Notes: a model not told the origin generated them from the letters alone. A DNA stretch of 48,660 bases from Bacteroidales bacterium (GCA_016783885.1 JADHVR010000021.1:1-48660); one strand, 5' to 3'; positions 25,044 through 33,861 are shown, counted from the stretch's first letter. Numbers and translations are program-made.

Positions 25044-25796
25044 ATGAAAAAGAGAATTAAAATATTAATCTTAGCGGTAATTATTACAGGGTTTGTTATG
25101 CCGCAAACATTATCAGCCCAACAATGGGGCGGAAGACGGAAATCCGGTTTCTGGGATTTGTGGGCAATAAACGCAAATGTCGGATTATCTTCTTTTTTCG
25201 GTGACTTGAGTATTTATGATAAGGATTATGCTGAAAAATTTACTAAAGAAAGCGGCCCTGCATTTGGAGTTGTTTTAACAAAACATATTAATAATAAGTT
25301 TGGCATTTCAGGGCAATTACTATATGGTACCCTGAAGGGACAGAATAACTCCAATGTTTCGTTTAAAGCAAATTTTATTGAATACAATTTACATGCAAGA
25401 GTAGATTTCATAAATTTATTTTCTCCTGATAATATATCCAAATTTGGAATTGTCGGATTTGCAGGAATTGGACAATTTGTATTTAAGACTACTAAATATG
25501 AGAGTAACACAAACGACCCTGATGTTCAAAATACCGGTGTGCCTGAATTTGTTTATTTCGGCGGGATTGACATTTATTACAAAGTTGCGGATCAATTCGA
25601 TATAACGGCAAGTATGGCATTACGCCAGGCTAGAAATGACAAACTTGATGATGTAAATAAGAATGAAAACTACGATTATTATACTATAATAAACTTTGGT
25701 GTAACATATCATATTGTCAGCAGTAAAGCATCAGGTAGAAGCAGATATGGCGGGAGTCGCGGTAGTGGAAGAATGCCAATGCGCAGACGTAGATAA
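25044..25796 (+). CDS. Outer-membrane beta-barrel protein, copy 2, with Arg/Gly tail
   Basis: A 250-residue paralog of the preceding gene, 32 bp downstream. The signal peptide ends at LSAQ (residue 25-26). The barrel strands match copy 1 throughout. It ends in a basic Gly/Arg-rich tail (from about 229, GRSRYGGSRGSGR then RRRR), unusual after a barrel, where the last residue is normally aromatic for BAM recognition. Copy 1 has a shorter Lys/Arg tail. Both tails could lie in the periplasm or at the surface. Function unknown. Confidence 0.75.
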   Translation: MKKRIKILILAVIITGFVMPQTLSAQQWGGRRKSGFWDLWAINANVGLSSFFGDLSIYDKDYAEKFTKESGPAFGVVLTKHINNKFGISGQLLYGTLKGQNNSNVSFKANFIEYNLHARVDFINLFSPDNISKFGIVGFAGIGQFVFKTTKYESNTNDPDVQNTGVPEFVYFGGIDIYYKVADQFDITASMALRQARNDKLDDVNKNENYDYYTIINFGVTYHIVSSKASGRSRYGGSRGSGRMPMRRRR

Positions 25797-25838
25797 GAAA
25801 TTATTGTCAATTAAGAGTTCTATTGCAAAAACTCATCT

Positions 25839-27263
25839 CTAAAAACTATACTTGATTCCGGTGTATAAGGCTAAATAATAAGGGTGGTAATCATACTGAC
25901 TATCCTTATTTATTGGGTTCAATGAATATTTAAAAGTCGGTTCAAAATTTATTGCAAGTTTCTTAAATAAAGCATATTCAATTCCTAAGGCAAAGGTGGT
26001 ATTAAAAATTATTGTATTCAAATTGGATGAGCTCCCAACATCATATTTTTTACTTTCAACTTCAAGAATGGTATTATTCTTTAATAAATAGGCAGGACTT
26101 AAACCTCCGGAAAGATTAATCGCCAGTTTTTTATTCAGGATTTTATACTTAATCAGGAATGGAATTTCAAACAAATCAAAGTTCTGCACTATTTTGATAT
26201 TCCTGGTGTCAATTAATTCAATCGTGTCTTTTGGTGCATCTAATTTTCTTATGTCATCAGGAACCTTTTCAAATATAAAATTTATATCACCGGTTGATGT
26301 ATTTATTGAATATAACAAATATTGATTATTTTCCTGCTTAAAGTTCAATGCATCATTATTAACCTGCCCAATCCTTGAAAAATATAATCCTGACTGAATA
26401 CTCCACCTTTCGCGAAAATTATAATTTACATCAACACCTCCGGTAAAAGCAAGCAATGCCTCTTCAGTATTATTAAAATCAGCCTCAGTATTATTATTGC
26501 CTGAAACTTGTCCGTTACTGTATGAGGTACCTATATAGCGATACGACAAAACCGGCGCAAATCGCGCTCCGACCGACCATCTCTGCTTCTTTTTTGGTTT
26601 CAGATTGAAATTATCATCATAAACAGGACTGACCGGGTTTATTTCAATGTTTGCTATTTTTTCATTTTTAGTCGGAATATCTATTGTTAGCTTCTTCGCT
26701 TCCTGAATTTCTTCATTTATTGATATACTAACATCTTCGGCTATTTCCATTCCGCTATCTTCTGATTTTGTTGTATGTGTTTCCTGTGTAGGAATTTCTG
26801 CAATTAAATTTTCAGCTTTTTCTTTCGAATCAACCACCTGTTTTTTATCAGTATGATTTTTTCTTTGAACGATATTATTTATTTTTTCTGATCCGGATGA
26901 GGTTTCTATAATATCTTGTGGAGTTTGAACCTCTATATCGGAATTGTCGCTGTCAGTTAAAACAAATTTTTCAGTTTCCTGCGAGGGAGATTCAATTTGA
27001 TCATAAGGTTGTGATGTTATTTCATCCTTAACCATTTCCGGTTGATTGTTTATTTTATACTTTGCATAAAAATAACCCGCACCGAAAGCTATTAAAATTA
27101 GCAATGAAGCAGCCATCCACCTGATATGCACCAATGTCTTCCTGAATTTCCCTTTATTAAGATCGTTATTTAACCGATCCCAGGCATGGTTAGGCGGTTT
27201 TCCCCTGAACCCCTTAAGACCTTCCTCGAAAAGTTTATCAATATTTTTTTTATCTCTTATCAT
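25839..27263 (-). CDS. Anti-sigma-like protein fused to an outer-membrane-type barrel
   Basis: A 474-residue protein in three parts. Residues 1-45 are cytoplasmic-like with PPNHAWDRLNNDL, the short Trp motif of Bacteroidota anti-sigma proteins. One membrane span lies at 48-66. A charged Ser/Glu/Lys-rich linker covers about 70-225. From about 230 (WSVGARFAPVLSYRYIG) to the C-terminal Phe (YLALYTGIKYSF) there is a beta-barrel pattern as in PorT-like proteins. Its ATG overlaps the stop of the ECF sigma gene by 4 bp, so it is the likely partner that holds the sigma factor. A barrel fused to an inner-membrane anchor would span the envelope. Confidence 0.8.
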   Translation of the reverse strand: MIRDKKNIDKLFEEGLKGFRGKPPNHAWDRLNNDLNKGKFRKTLVHIRWMAASLLILIAFGAGYFYAKYKINNQPEMVKDEITSQPYDQIESPSQETEKFVLTDSDNSDIEVQTPQDIIETSSGSEKINNIVQRKNHTDKKQVVDSKEKAENLIAEIPTQETHTTKSEDSGMEIAEDVSISINEEIQEAKKLTIDIPTKNEKIANIEINPVSPVYDDNFNLKPKKKQRWSVGARFAPVLSYRYIGTSYSNGQVSGNNNTEADFNNTEEALLAFTGGVDVNYNFRERWSIQSGLYFSRIGQVNNDALNFKQENNQYLLYSINTSTGDINFIFEKVPDDIRKLDAPKDTIELIDTRNIKIVQNFDLFEIPFLIKYKILNKKLAINLSGGLSPAYLLKNNTILEVESKKYDVGSSSNLNTIIFNTTFALGIEYALFKKLAINFEPTFKYSLNPINKDSQYDYHPYYLALYTGIKYSF

Positions 27264-27832
27264 TTTACATCTTTTATTGAGGAAGAAGTATAAAAGTACT
27301 TTTTAACTTTATTCTGAAGTATATATCTTGCTCTTGCCAGGTTCGATTTTGATGTTCCATCCGATATTCCCAGCATTTGCCCAATTTCTTTATGTGAGTA
27401 TCCTTCAATTGCGTAAAGATTAAATACTATTCTGTATTGGGGCGATAATTCCCTGACAAGTTTAATTAAGTCTTGCGCCGAAAGATCACTAATAATATTA
27501 TCACTGTTGATGTCATCATAGTTTTCAAAATCATCTCCCAGTGCATATAACTGATGATGTTTTCTGAATTTTTCAAGCGCAGTGTTAATCATAACCCGCC
27601 TTATCCACCCTGGCAAAGAACCTTTATGCTTATATTGCCCGATTTTTTGAAAGACCTTCATAAAACCTTCATGTAGGGTATCTTCAGCCTCAGTATAGTC
27701 TTTCGAGTAGTACAGGCAAACCCCGAACATTTCTTCCGAATAAAGATTAAACAACCTTTCCTGGTCTTTTCTTTTTCGGGCAATGCATCCCTTTAATATG
27801 TCATCAAGTTCGACCTCGTTCACTGGTTTCAC
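27260..27832 (-). CDS. ECF-type RNA polymerase sigma factor
   Basis: A 190-residue sigma-70 family factor with region 2 (LFNLYSEEMFGVCLYYSKDYTEAEDTLHEGFMKVFQKI, -10 recognition helix WIRRVMINTALEKFRK) and region 4 (YRIVFNLYAIEGYSHKEIGQMLGISDGTSKSNLARARYIL). The linker lacks region 1 and 3 as in ECF members. It is coupled to the downstream anti-sigma/barrel gene by 4-bp overlap. No own-promoter motif could be assigned, and the regulon is unknown. Confidence 0.93.
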   Translation of the reverse strand: MKPVNEVELDDILKGCIARKRKDQERLFNLYSEEMFGVCLYYSKDYTEAEDTLHEGFMKVFQKIGQYKHKGSLPGWIRRVMINTALEKFRKHHQLYALGDDFENYDDINSDNIISDLSAQDLIKLVRELSPQYRIVFNLYAIEGYSHKEIGQMLGISDGTSKSNLARARYILQNKVKKYFYTSSSIKDVK

Positions 27833-28064
27833 TGTAAATTAATAATAACAGTAAAACCCACGAATTTACAAAAAATTGTTATTATGTATTGTAAAAAGGT
27901 CTTTATATAGATGAATATTTAAAAAAAAGGGTTGCGTTTTTCAAAACTTATTATGATTGAGTAAAAATTTCAAATAAAAAAAATAATATTATACGCAACC
28001 GTTCAGAGCAGATTGTCATCTAATAATTAATAAGAACAAAAAATCAAATAAGAAGAAGGTTGAA

Positions 28065-28217
28065 ATGAAATCAGTAAAAAATCTTTTCCTGAATAAAAAG
28101 AAATTCCAGATGGTAAAAATTGATCCGCACGTTGTGCTTTTACTTCTGGTTATTGTATTTTTTTTACTTCTTTTTGCGGCTGAAAATGTGATAAAATTGA
28201 CGTTAATCCCTCAATAG
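28065..28217 (+). CDS. Small membrane protein, 50 residues
   Basis: A short reading frame with a Shine-Dalgarno stretch AGAAGAAGG (28051-28059) 5 bases before the ATG. The product starts with a Lys/Asn-rich cytoplasmic end, has one hydrophobic span at about 22-39, and a short tail. A terminator follows about 45 bp downstream. No family is recognised. The RBS, span and terminator together make a real gene plausible. Confidence 0.5.
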   Translation: MKSVKNLFLNKKKFQMVKIDPHVVLLLLVIVFFLLLFAAENVIKLTLIPQ

Positions 28218-28262
28218 CTTGAAATTTTTTTATACCAGATAAAAAGTCTTTTTTGTTATGAA

Positions 28263-28294
28263 AAAAAATCCCCGAAATTATTTGGGGATTTTTT
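28263..28294 (+). terminator. Intrinsic terminator
   Basis: AAAAAATCCCC (28263-28273) pairs with GGGGATTTTTT (28284-28294) around a 10-base loop, followed by more T. It ends the transcript of the small protein gene before the crotonase. Confidence 0.85.
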
Positions 28295-28328
28295 TTATTG
28301 TAAGATTAGGTTTTATTTTTTTTTAAAG

Positions 28329-28336
28329 TAAATTTG
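28329..28336 (+). promoter_or_regulatory. -7 element of the fatty-acid gene run
   Basis: TAAATTTG matches TAnnTTTG and lies 38 bases before the crotonase ATG at 28375. No TTTG at the right distance is seen, so only the -7 box is supported. Confidence 0.45.
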
Positions 28337-28374
28337 AAACCAAGATAAATAACAATATTTAAGACTAAATAATT

Positions 28375-29151
28375 ATGGAATATAATATTTTAAAAATTGA
28401 GATTACCGATGGAATTGCATTAGTAACAATTAACCGCCCCGAAGCTTTAAATGCTTTAAATACAAGGTTTTTCCAGGAAATGGATGATGTGGTTGACACT
28501 ATCTCTGCAAACCCGGACGTAAAGGTTATGGTGATAACCGGTTCGGGGAAAGCATTTGTAGCAGGAGCAGATATTGCCGAAATGGTGAACAAAAACCCGG
28601 AAGAAGGAACAGCATTTTCAAAAACCGGACAAAATACTTTTAACAGTTTAGGAAAAATGGAAATTCCTGTTATCGCAGCTATTAATGGATTTACCCTTGG
28701 TGGTGGTCTGGAACTGGCAATGGGATGCGATTTCAGGATTGCAAGTTCAAAAGCAAAATTCGGACAACCTGAAGTGAGCCTCGGCTTGATACCAGGATAT
28801 GCAGCAACACAACGACTTTCAAGATTAGTTGGATTAGGCGATGCTTTATTTCTTTTAATGACAGGCGATATGATTGGCGCCGATGATGCGCTGAGAATTG
28901 GTTTGGTTCAAAAAGTTGTTGAACCAGAAGAGTTGATGGATGAAGTGAACAAAATTGCTAAAACTATTGCTTCAAAAGGACCGCAGGCTGTTAGGAAAGT
29001 GAAAGCGGTTACAAGTGAAGGATTGCTTTCAGACTTTAAAGCAGGTTGTGAACTTGAAGCAGAACAATTTGGAAGCTTGTTTGGTTCGGGTAGTGAAGGA
29101 GAAGAAGGCATGAAGGCTTTTTTAGAGAAACGGAAACCGGAATGGAAATAA
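28375..29151 (+). CDS. Enoyl-CoA hydratase / crotonase
   Basis: A 258-residue crotonase-fold hydratase. The oxyanion-hole segments are VAGADIAEM (62-70) and INGFTLGGGLELAMGCD (103-119). Both catalytic glutamates are present: E113 and E133 in FGQPEVSLGLIPG. Together with the downstream 3-hydroxyacyl-CoA dehydrogenase and thiolase it makes a set for the crotonyl/3-hydroxybutyryl/acetoacetyl-CoA interconversion. Either direction is possible. Confidence 0.93.
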   Translation: MEYNILKIEITDGIALVTINRPEALNALNTRFFQEMDDVVDTISANPDVKVMVITGSGKAFVAGADIAEMVNKNPEEGTAFSKTGQNTFNSLGKMEIPVIAAINGFTLGGGLELAMGCDFRIASSKAKFGQPEVSLGLIPGYAATQRLSRLVGLGDALFLLMTGDMIGADDALRIGLVQKVVEPEELMDEVNKIAKTIASKGPQAVRKVKAVTSEGLLSDFKAGCELEAEQFGSLFGSGSEGEEGMKAFLEKRKPEWK

Positions 29152-29274
29152 TCAGTTGGCAGTCTTCAATCCACAATTTCTAATTGTTCTTTCAGACAAT
29201 TGTTATGTAAAAAAAATAAATATTAATATTGTAAATTGATTTTTAAAATCATCTGAAATAAAAAAATAAAAAAA

Positions 29275-30612
29275 ATGAATTACGACGAAAGACTTCAAAA
29301 TGTATCGGTATTAGGCGCAGCAGGTAAAATGGGAAGCGGAATTTTATTGCTCACCGCCGTTGAAATGGCTGACCTTAGCCTGAAACCGGAAAATAAAGAA
29401 AAAACATTTTGCCTTAATGCAATTGATGTATCGCATGAAGGGCTTGCAGGATTGATGAAATACCTGAAAGCACAGGTGCGCAGAATAGCTGAAAAAAAGA
29501 CTGTTCTTTTACGAAAATTGTATGCTGAAAGGTCTGACCTAATCGAAAATGAAGAAATCATTGATGAATATATTTTCGATGTGATGAACATTGTACGTCC
29601 TGTTACTACAATTGAATCCACTTATAATTCAAACCTGATTTTCGAAGCCATTATTGAAAACCTGGATTTAAAGATTAAGCTGTTTTCGCAAATCGAAAAA
29701 AATAATCCGAACAAGCCCTGGTTCTTTACAAATACCTCATCCATACCTATCCATATTCTGGATGAGGGTGTAAAGTTAAATGGTAGAATTTTAGGGTTCC
29801 ATTTTTACAACCCACCCGCCATTCAGAGGCTGGTTGAATTGATTACCCTGAATAATAACAGTGATGAAATGGTGGATTTTGCCAATACTTATGCTAAGAA
29901 CCTGAAAAAGGTCATTGTTTCGTCAAATGATTTTGCCGGGTTTATCGGCAATGGCCATTTTATGCGCGATGCACTGCATGGAATTTCTGAAGTTGAAAGT
30001 TTATCGCAGCAAATGCCTTTTGTTGAGGCTTTGTATATGATTAATAAAGTTTCGCAGGATTTCCTTATTCGGCCGATGGGAATTTTTCAGTTGATTGATT
30101 ATGTTGGTGTGGATGTAGTAAAATTTATTATGCAGGTAATGAATCCGAACTTACCTAACGAAGACCTTCACAGCGATCTGCTTGACAAGTTGATGGATAT
30201 GGGTGTGAAAGGAGGACAGAACCCTGATGGTTCACAGAAAGATGGTTTCCTGAAATACGAGAGGGGGAAACCTGTTGCTGTTTTCAATCCCGACACAAAA
30301 GAATATAATAATATTGCAGAATTTCAGGCTAAATGCGATGAAAAACTCGGTTCCCTGCCGGAATCATGGAAACCATGGAAAGTGGTCAATTTTAGCAGGG
30401 GAAAGAAAGAAACCATGCTTGAAGCTTTCTTCAACGAACTTAATGCAATGGATACATTAGGCGCTCAACTGGCAAAAAAATATAATGCTCGCTCCAATGA
30501 GATAGGCAATTATCTTGTATCGAGTGGCGTTGCAAATAATACAGAAGATGTAAATACTGTTATGTTGACAGGTTTTTACCATGCATATGGGCCTGTTAAT
30601 GATTATTTATAA
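29275..30612 (+). CDS. 3-hydroxyacyl-CoA dehydrogenase family protein
   Basis: A 445-residue NAD-binding dehydrogenase, longer than the usual 280-310. The N-terminal Rossmann start is VLGAAGKMGSGIL (residues 12-24). Domain signatures are FEAIIENLDLKIKLF, FTNTSSIPI and the catalytic-type GFHFYNPPAIQRLVELI; the helical domain holds RPMGIFQLIDYVGVDVVKF. The extra length is an insertion at about 40-85 plus an extended C-terminal part with a distinctive G-F-L-K-Y segment. A standalone long form is known in Bacteroidota gene sets for short-chain acyl-CoA. The MNT gene starts 7 bp after its stop. Confidence 0.88.
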   Translation: MNYDERLQNVSVLGAAGKMGSGILLLTAVEMADLSLKPENKEKTFCLNAIDVSHEGLAGLMKYLKAQVRRIAEKKTVLLRKLYAERSDLIENEEIIDEYIFDVMNIVRPVTTIESTYNSNLIFEAIIENLDLKIKLFSQIEKNNPNKPWFFTNTSSIPIHILDEGVKLNGRILGFHFYNPPAIQRLVELITLNNNSDEMVDFANTYAKNLKKVIVSSNDFAGFIGNGHFMRDALHGISEVESLSQQMPFVEALYMINKVSQDFLIRPMGIFQLIDYVGVDVVKFIMQVMNPNLPNEDLHSDLLDKLMDMGVKGGQNPDGSQKDGFLKYERGKPVAVFNPDTKEYNNIAEFQAKCDEKLGSLPESWKPWKVVNFSRGKKETMLEAFFNELNAMDTLGAQLAKKYNARSNEIGNYLVSSGVANNTEDVNTVMLTGFYHAYGPVNDYL

Positions 30613-30619
30613 TAAAATA

Positions 30620-30946
30620 ATGCAATTAGATTCCAGACATAAAGAAATACTTGAAAAAATTAAAGATAAGGTTTACGAATTAAATCCTGAAGCTGAGATC
30701 ATTCTATATGGTTCACGGGCTCGTGGAACTCCACATGAAGAATCAGATTGGGATTTATTGATTCTTCTAAACCAAAAAGAAGTAAGTAGAAAATTAGAGC
30801 AAACTTTTCGACATCATTTATTTGACTTAGAACTTGAATTTGCAGAAGCAATATCAACTTTTGTTTTGTCAAAAGACATCTGGAATTCAAAATATAAAGT
30901 AACTCCCTTTTATAAAAATGTAATTCGTGAGGGTATAAAACTTTAA
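30620..30946 (+). CDS. MNT-type nucleotidyltransferase (antitoxin-like)
   Basis: A 108-residue minimal nucleotidyltransferase. The GSRARG box is at 31-36, with metal-binding D43 and D45 in SDWDLLIL. The start at 30620 is chosen over 30581 because it clears the dehydrogenase stop and gives the usual N-terminus. It is paired with a HEPN gene 8 bp downstream. MNT proteins of such pairs can AMPylate the HEPN toxin. The pair sits inside the fatty-acid operon. Confidence 0.87.
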   Translation: MQLDSRHKEILEKIKDKVYELNPEAEIILYGSRARGTPHEESDWDLLILLNQKEVSRKLEQTFRHHLFDLELEFAEAISTFVLSKDIWNSKYKVTPFYKNVIREGIKL

Positions 30947-30954
30947 TAACCCAT

Positions 30955-31338
30955 ATGAAACAAGATTATATAATATACAGGATGAAACGTGCACTTGAAA
31001 AGCTAAATGATGCTAAATTATTGGCTAATTCAGAAAGATGGAACTCCTGTGTAAATCGTCTGTACTATGCTTGTTTTTATGCAGTTAATGCGTTGCTTAT
31101 TGAGAAGAAGATAGAACCTAAAACACACAAAGGGGTAAAAGTGAAATTTTTTTATGAATTTATAAGAACTGGAATTTTTTATAAAAAATATGGAAAGTTA
31201 TATACAGATTTACATGATTGGAGAAATGAAAGTGATTATTCTGATTTTTTTGAATTTGATAAAGAAATTGTTAATCCTGTAATAGAGCAAGTAGAAAATT
31301 TTTTAAATATTGTACAAAATAAATTATCTGAAAAATGA
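30955..31338 (+). CDS. HEPN-domain protein (MNT partner)
   Basis: A 127-residue four-helix protein of the HEPN (PF05168-like) family: RALEKLNDAKLL, then NRLYYACFYAVNALLIEK, and the helix with LHDWRNESDYSDFFEF. The R-x4-6-H RNase motif is not evident here, so it may be a non-nuclease member. It overlaps the thiolase by 4 bp (ATGA), so its translation is coupled to a metabolic gene, unusual for a free toxin-antitoxin pair. Confidence 0.85.
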   Translation: MKQDYIIYRMKRALEKLNDAKLLANSERWNSCVNRLYYACFYAVNALLIEKKIEPKTHKGVKVKFFYEFIRTGIFYKKYGKLYTDLHDWRNESDYSDFFEFDKEIVNPVIEQVENFLNIVQNKLSEK

Positions 31339-32585
31339 AAAAACTAAGACGAAAAGTATATATGGCTGCCGGTTATAACACCGTTTCGCTCGGAACCGGC
31401 AGAAAAGAATTCAACCCTAAAAAACCCCGTCCTGGTCTTGAGCATTATATTAAAGAAGCCGGACAGGGCACGCTAAAGCAAATTGGCGGAGCAAAAAATG
31501 TTGACGAAGGAGCTATTGGTAACTTTATGGCTCCACGCTTTAACAAGCAAGGACACCTGGCTGGTCTTATCCCGATGATAGACGAAGAATTGCAATATAA
31601 ACCCTGTATCCGTACCGAAGGGGCATGTGCTTCGGGAGCTTTATCTTTGGCGAGCGGAATAAAATCAATATTAGCTGAAACTGCTGATGTTGTGCTCGCT
31701 ATTGGAGTTGAAGTGCAAAACTCCATGAAAGCTATTTACGGCGCCGACGTACTGGCAGGAGCCGGGTGGTTCCAGAAACGGAAAAACGGACATGCTTATT
31801 TTTTCCCGGGTCAGTTCAGCGACAGGGCAGGGGCTTATTATGAAAAATACGGTTTGGATTATGCCCGCAAAGGGATGAAACAATGGTTTGTAAATGCTAT
31901 TGAAAATGCACGGCTTTGCCCGACAGCACAGGAATATGAAAACAAAGTTGAAGACCTGGGAGCATTGTATGATAAAATGAAACCAAACGGAAAAGTTTTT
32001 GTTGATAATCTTAACGTACTCGATTGTTCCAAAGTATCAGATGCAGCTTCAGGAATTGCGATCATGTCGGAAAAGGGACTGGAAAGATGTGGAATACCCA
32101 AAGATAAAGCAGTGGAAATAATCAGCTTTGCACAGGTTGAACGGAATTTAACAAATGACCCACCCGACCTCACGGAATTAACGGCTATTAAAAAAGCGGC
32201 ACATCAGGCGCTTGAATCAGCAGGGATAACTATTAATGATCTTGCTACAATAGAAATACACGATTGCTTTTCCATTGCCGGAGTCCTGTCAATGGAAGCA
32301 CTTGGATTTGCAGAGTCGGGCAAAGGGGCACAGTTTATAGCTGACAGGAATACTGCAAGAAACGGAAAAATTCCAACAAATACTACCGGCGGATTAATAG
32401 GATGGGGGCATCCCACAGGCGGTACAGGAGTCCACCAGGCTGTAACAATATGGGAGCAATTAACAGGCAATGCCGGTGAAGCACAAATTGAAATCCCGGC
32501 AGACCGTCCTTACGGTATGTCAATCAACATGGGTGGTGATGATGTTACGGTTGTTGCGATTGTTTATAAGAGGGGGGACCTTTAA
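31335..32585 (+). CDS. Thiolase-family acetyl-CoA acyltransferase
   Basis: A 416-residue thiolase, SCP-x-like. The nucleophile is C98 in TEGACASG, with H309 in IHDCFSIAG and the G-H-P box GWGHPTGGTG (residues 356-365). It catalyses condensation or cleavage of acyl-CoA. It closes the run crotonase, dehydrogenase, MNT, HEPN, thiolase. The start at 31335 is the only good one and overlaps the HEPN stop. SCP2-like thiolases often lack the second active-site Cys, as here. Confidence 0.88.
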   Translation: MKKLRRKVYMAAGYNTVSLGTGRKEFNPKKPRPGLEHYIKEAGQGTLKQIGGAKNVDEGAIGNFMAPRFNKQGHLAGLIPMIDEELQYKPCIRTEGACASGALSLASGIKSILAETADVVLAIGVEVQNSMKAIYGADVLAGAGWFQKRKNGHAYFFPGQFSDRAGAYYEKYGLDYARKGMKQWFVNAIENARLCPTAQEYENKVEDLGALYDKMKPNGKVFVDNLNVLDCSKVSDAASGIAIMSEKGLERCGIPKDKAVEIISFAQVERNLTNDPPDLTELTAIKKAAHQALESAGITINDLATIEIHDCFSIAGVLSMEALGFAESGKGAQFIADRNTARNGKIPTNTTGGLIGWGHPTGGTGVHQAVTIWEQLTGNAGEAQIEIPADRPYGMSINMGGDDVTVVAIVYKRGDL

Positions 32586-32641
32586 AAATTGACAGTCTTC
32601 AGTCTTCAGTTGGCAGTCGGCTGTCGGCAGCCTATTGCCCA

Positions 32642-32660
32642 TTACAGTTTGTAACTGTAA
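32642..32660. repeat. Hairpin with AGTT-TGT-AACT core (1)
   Basis: TTACAGTT (32642-32649) and AACTGTAA (32653-32660) pair perfectly around TGT. It belongs to a family of five flanking the formyltransferase gene. Confidence 0.75.
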
Positions 32661-32762
32661 GGGAAGCAGACATCAGCAATTTGAAATTGTGAACATCCTT
32701 GTATAAAAATAAGTTATAAATTTTCGTATTGATTTCAGACAAAGACTGTTTTTGTCAATATT

Positions 32763-32785
32763 CCTCAAAGTTGCAAACTTTGAGG
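32763..32785. repeat. Hairpin with AGTT-GCA-AACT core (2)
   Basis: CCTCAAAGTT pairs with AACTTTGAGG around GCA. Same core as the other elements but different outer arms. Confidence 0.8.
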
Positions 32786-32825
32786 AGTGTGGGGCTATCA
32801 AAAAATTATTTTATCCAAATAGATT

Positions 32826-33767
32826 ATGGTTGATTTGAATAATGAAAAATCAATAAACGAATTATTATTAGCTGATGAAACTCAACGTAAAATAATTCCT
32901 GTTGAAGGTTCAAGATGGGGAGAACTGATTATCCCTGCAAAAAATGAAAACCCGAATAAAACCGGTAAAGGATTCAAGGTTCTTGCAATCAATAGCTTTT
33001 TAATGGGATATCTTTTATTTGAGACATTAAAAGAGTGTGAAAAAAGGTATCCTAACAGATTAAATATTGTTGGACTTGTTACTGACGACCCTGCAAATCC
33101 ATACTCAAAAATTTCAATGAAAAGAAGAATATGGAGATTGTTTGACCAAAAAGAAAAGGTTGAACTTGAAAGAGAAATGATAGAATCGGCATTAACTTTT
33201 GGTGTGCCATGTTATACAGGTGAAGTAAAAACAGAATATTTCAGAAAACTTATTAAGCATTGGAATCCGGATGCGATTCTTGTTTGTGTTTTTGGGCAAA
33301 TTATTGACAAACCGATAATTGATTATCCCCAATACGGAATTTATAATTTTCATCCAGCTGATTTAGCACATCATCACGGAGCAGGCCCAAGACCCTATGA
33401 GGATTTAATTAACAGGAGGGCAAAAACTTCAAAAGTCACCATTCATCAGATATCTGAAGAAGTTGATGCAGGAAATATCATTGGTCAATCACCCCTGATA
33501 AATGTCAAACTAAAGAATGATAAATTTACCGACAATATCCTTGTATTAGATGATAAAATGATGACGCCTGTTGATCAAATGGGTGCTAAATTAATTTCCG
33601 GACTCATTCTGAAAAAAGAAGCAGGCAAAGAAGGGAAGATAAATAAACTTGGCTTTAAACATTATTTTTCAGAAGAATACAAGAAAATATTAAAACAACC
33701 TATAAAATCAAATTATCATAGTGAAGTACTACCGGTTATTGACAAAAATATAAGGTTCTTTACTTAA
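32826..33767 (+). CDS. Formyltransferase-family protein, standalone
   Basis: A 313-residue protein with the Formyl_trans_N (GART-like) fold. The catalytic set is N174 and H176 in YNFHPADLAHHHGAGPRPYED and D214 in EEVDAGNIIGQS. Preceding strands are FKVLAINSFLMGYLL and DAILVCVFGQII. It lacks a recognisable C-terminal tRNA-binding domain of Fmt and is not the PurN length, so it could formylate an amino sugar or another amine; substrate unknown. It is flanked on both sides by AGTT-NNN-AACT hairpins and is codon-wise similar to neighbours. No operon partner is seen. Confidence 0.75.
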   Translation: MVDLNNEKSINELLLADETQRKIIPVEGSRWGELIIPAKNENPNKTGKGFKVLAINSFLMGYLLFETLKECEKRYPNRLNIVGLVTDDPANPYSKISMKRRIWRLFDQKEKVELEREMIESALTFGVPCYTGEVKTEYFRKLIKHWNPDAILVCVFGQIIDKPIIDYPQYGIYNFHPADLAHHHGAGPRPYEDLINRRAKTSKVTIHQISEEVDAGNIIGQSPLINVKLKNDKFTDNILVLDDKMMTPVDQMGAKLISGLILKKEAGKEGKINKLGFKHYFSEEYKKILKQPIKSNYHSEVLPVIDKNIRFFT

Positions 33768-33776
33768 TACCATGCA

Positions 33777-33799
33777 CCTTGAAGTTTGTAACTTCAAGG
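33777..33799. repeat. Hairpin with AGTT-TGT-AACT core (3)
   Basis: CCTTGAAGTT pairs with AACTTCAAGG around TGT, starting 10 bp after the formyltransferase stop. It may also act as a weak 3' hairpin. Confidence 0.8.
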
Positions 33800-33846
33800 A
33801 ATTATAACATTAGGAATTATAATCCAATTTAATGCAATAATAATTT

Positions 33847-33861
33847 GCAATTACAAATTGC
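33847..33861. repeat. Short related hairpin (4)
   Basis: GCAATT and AATTGC pair around ACA (TGT on the other strand). It is the least typical member: the core has ATT rather than GTT. Confidence 0.5.
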
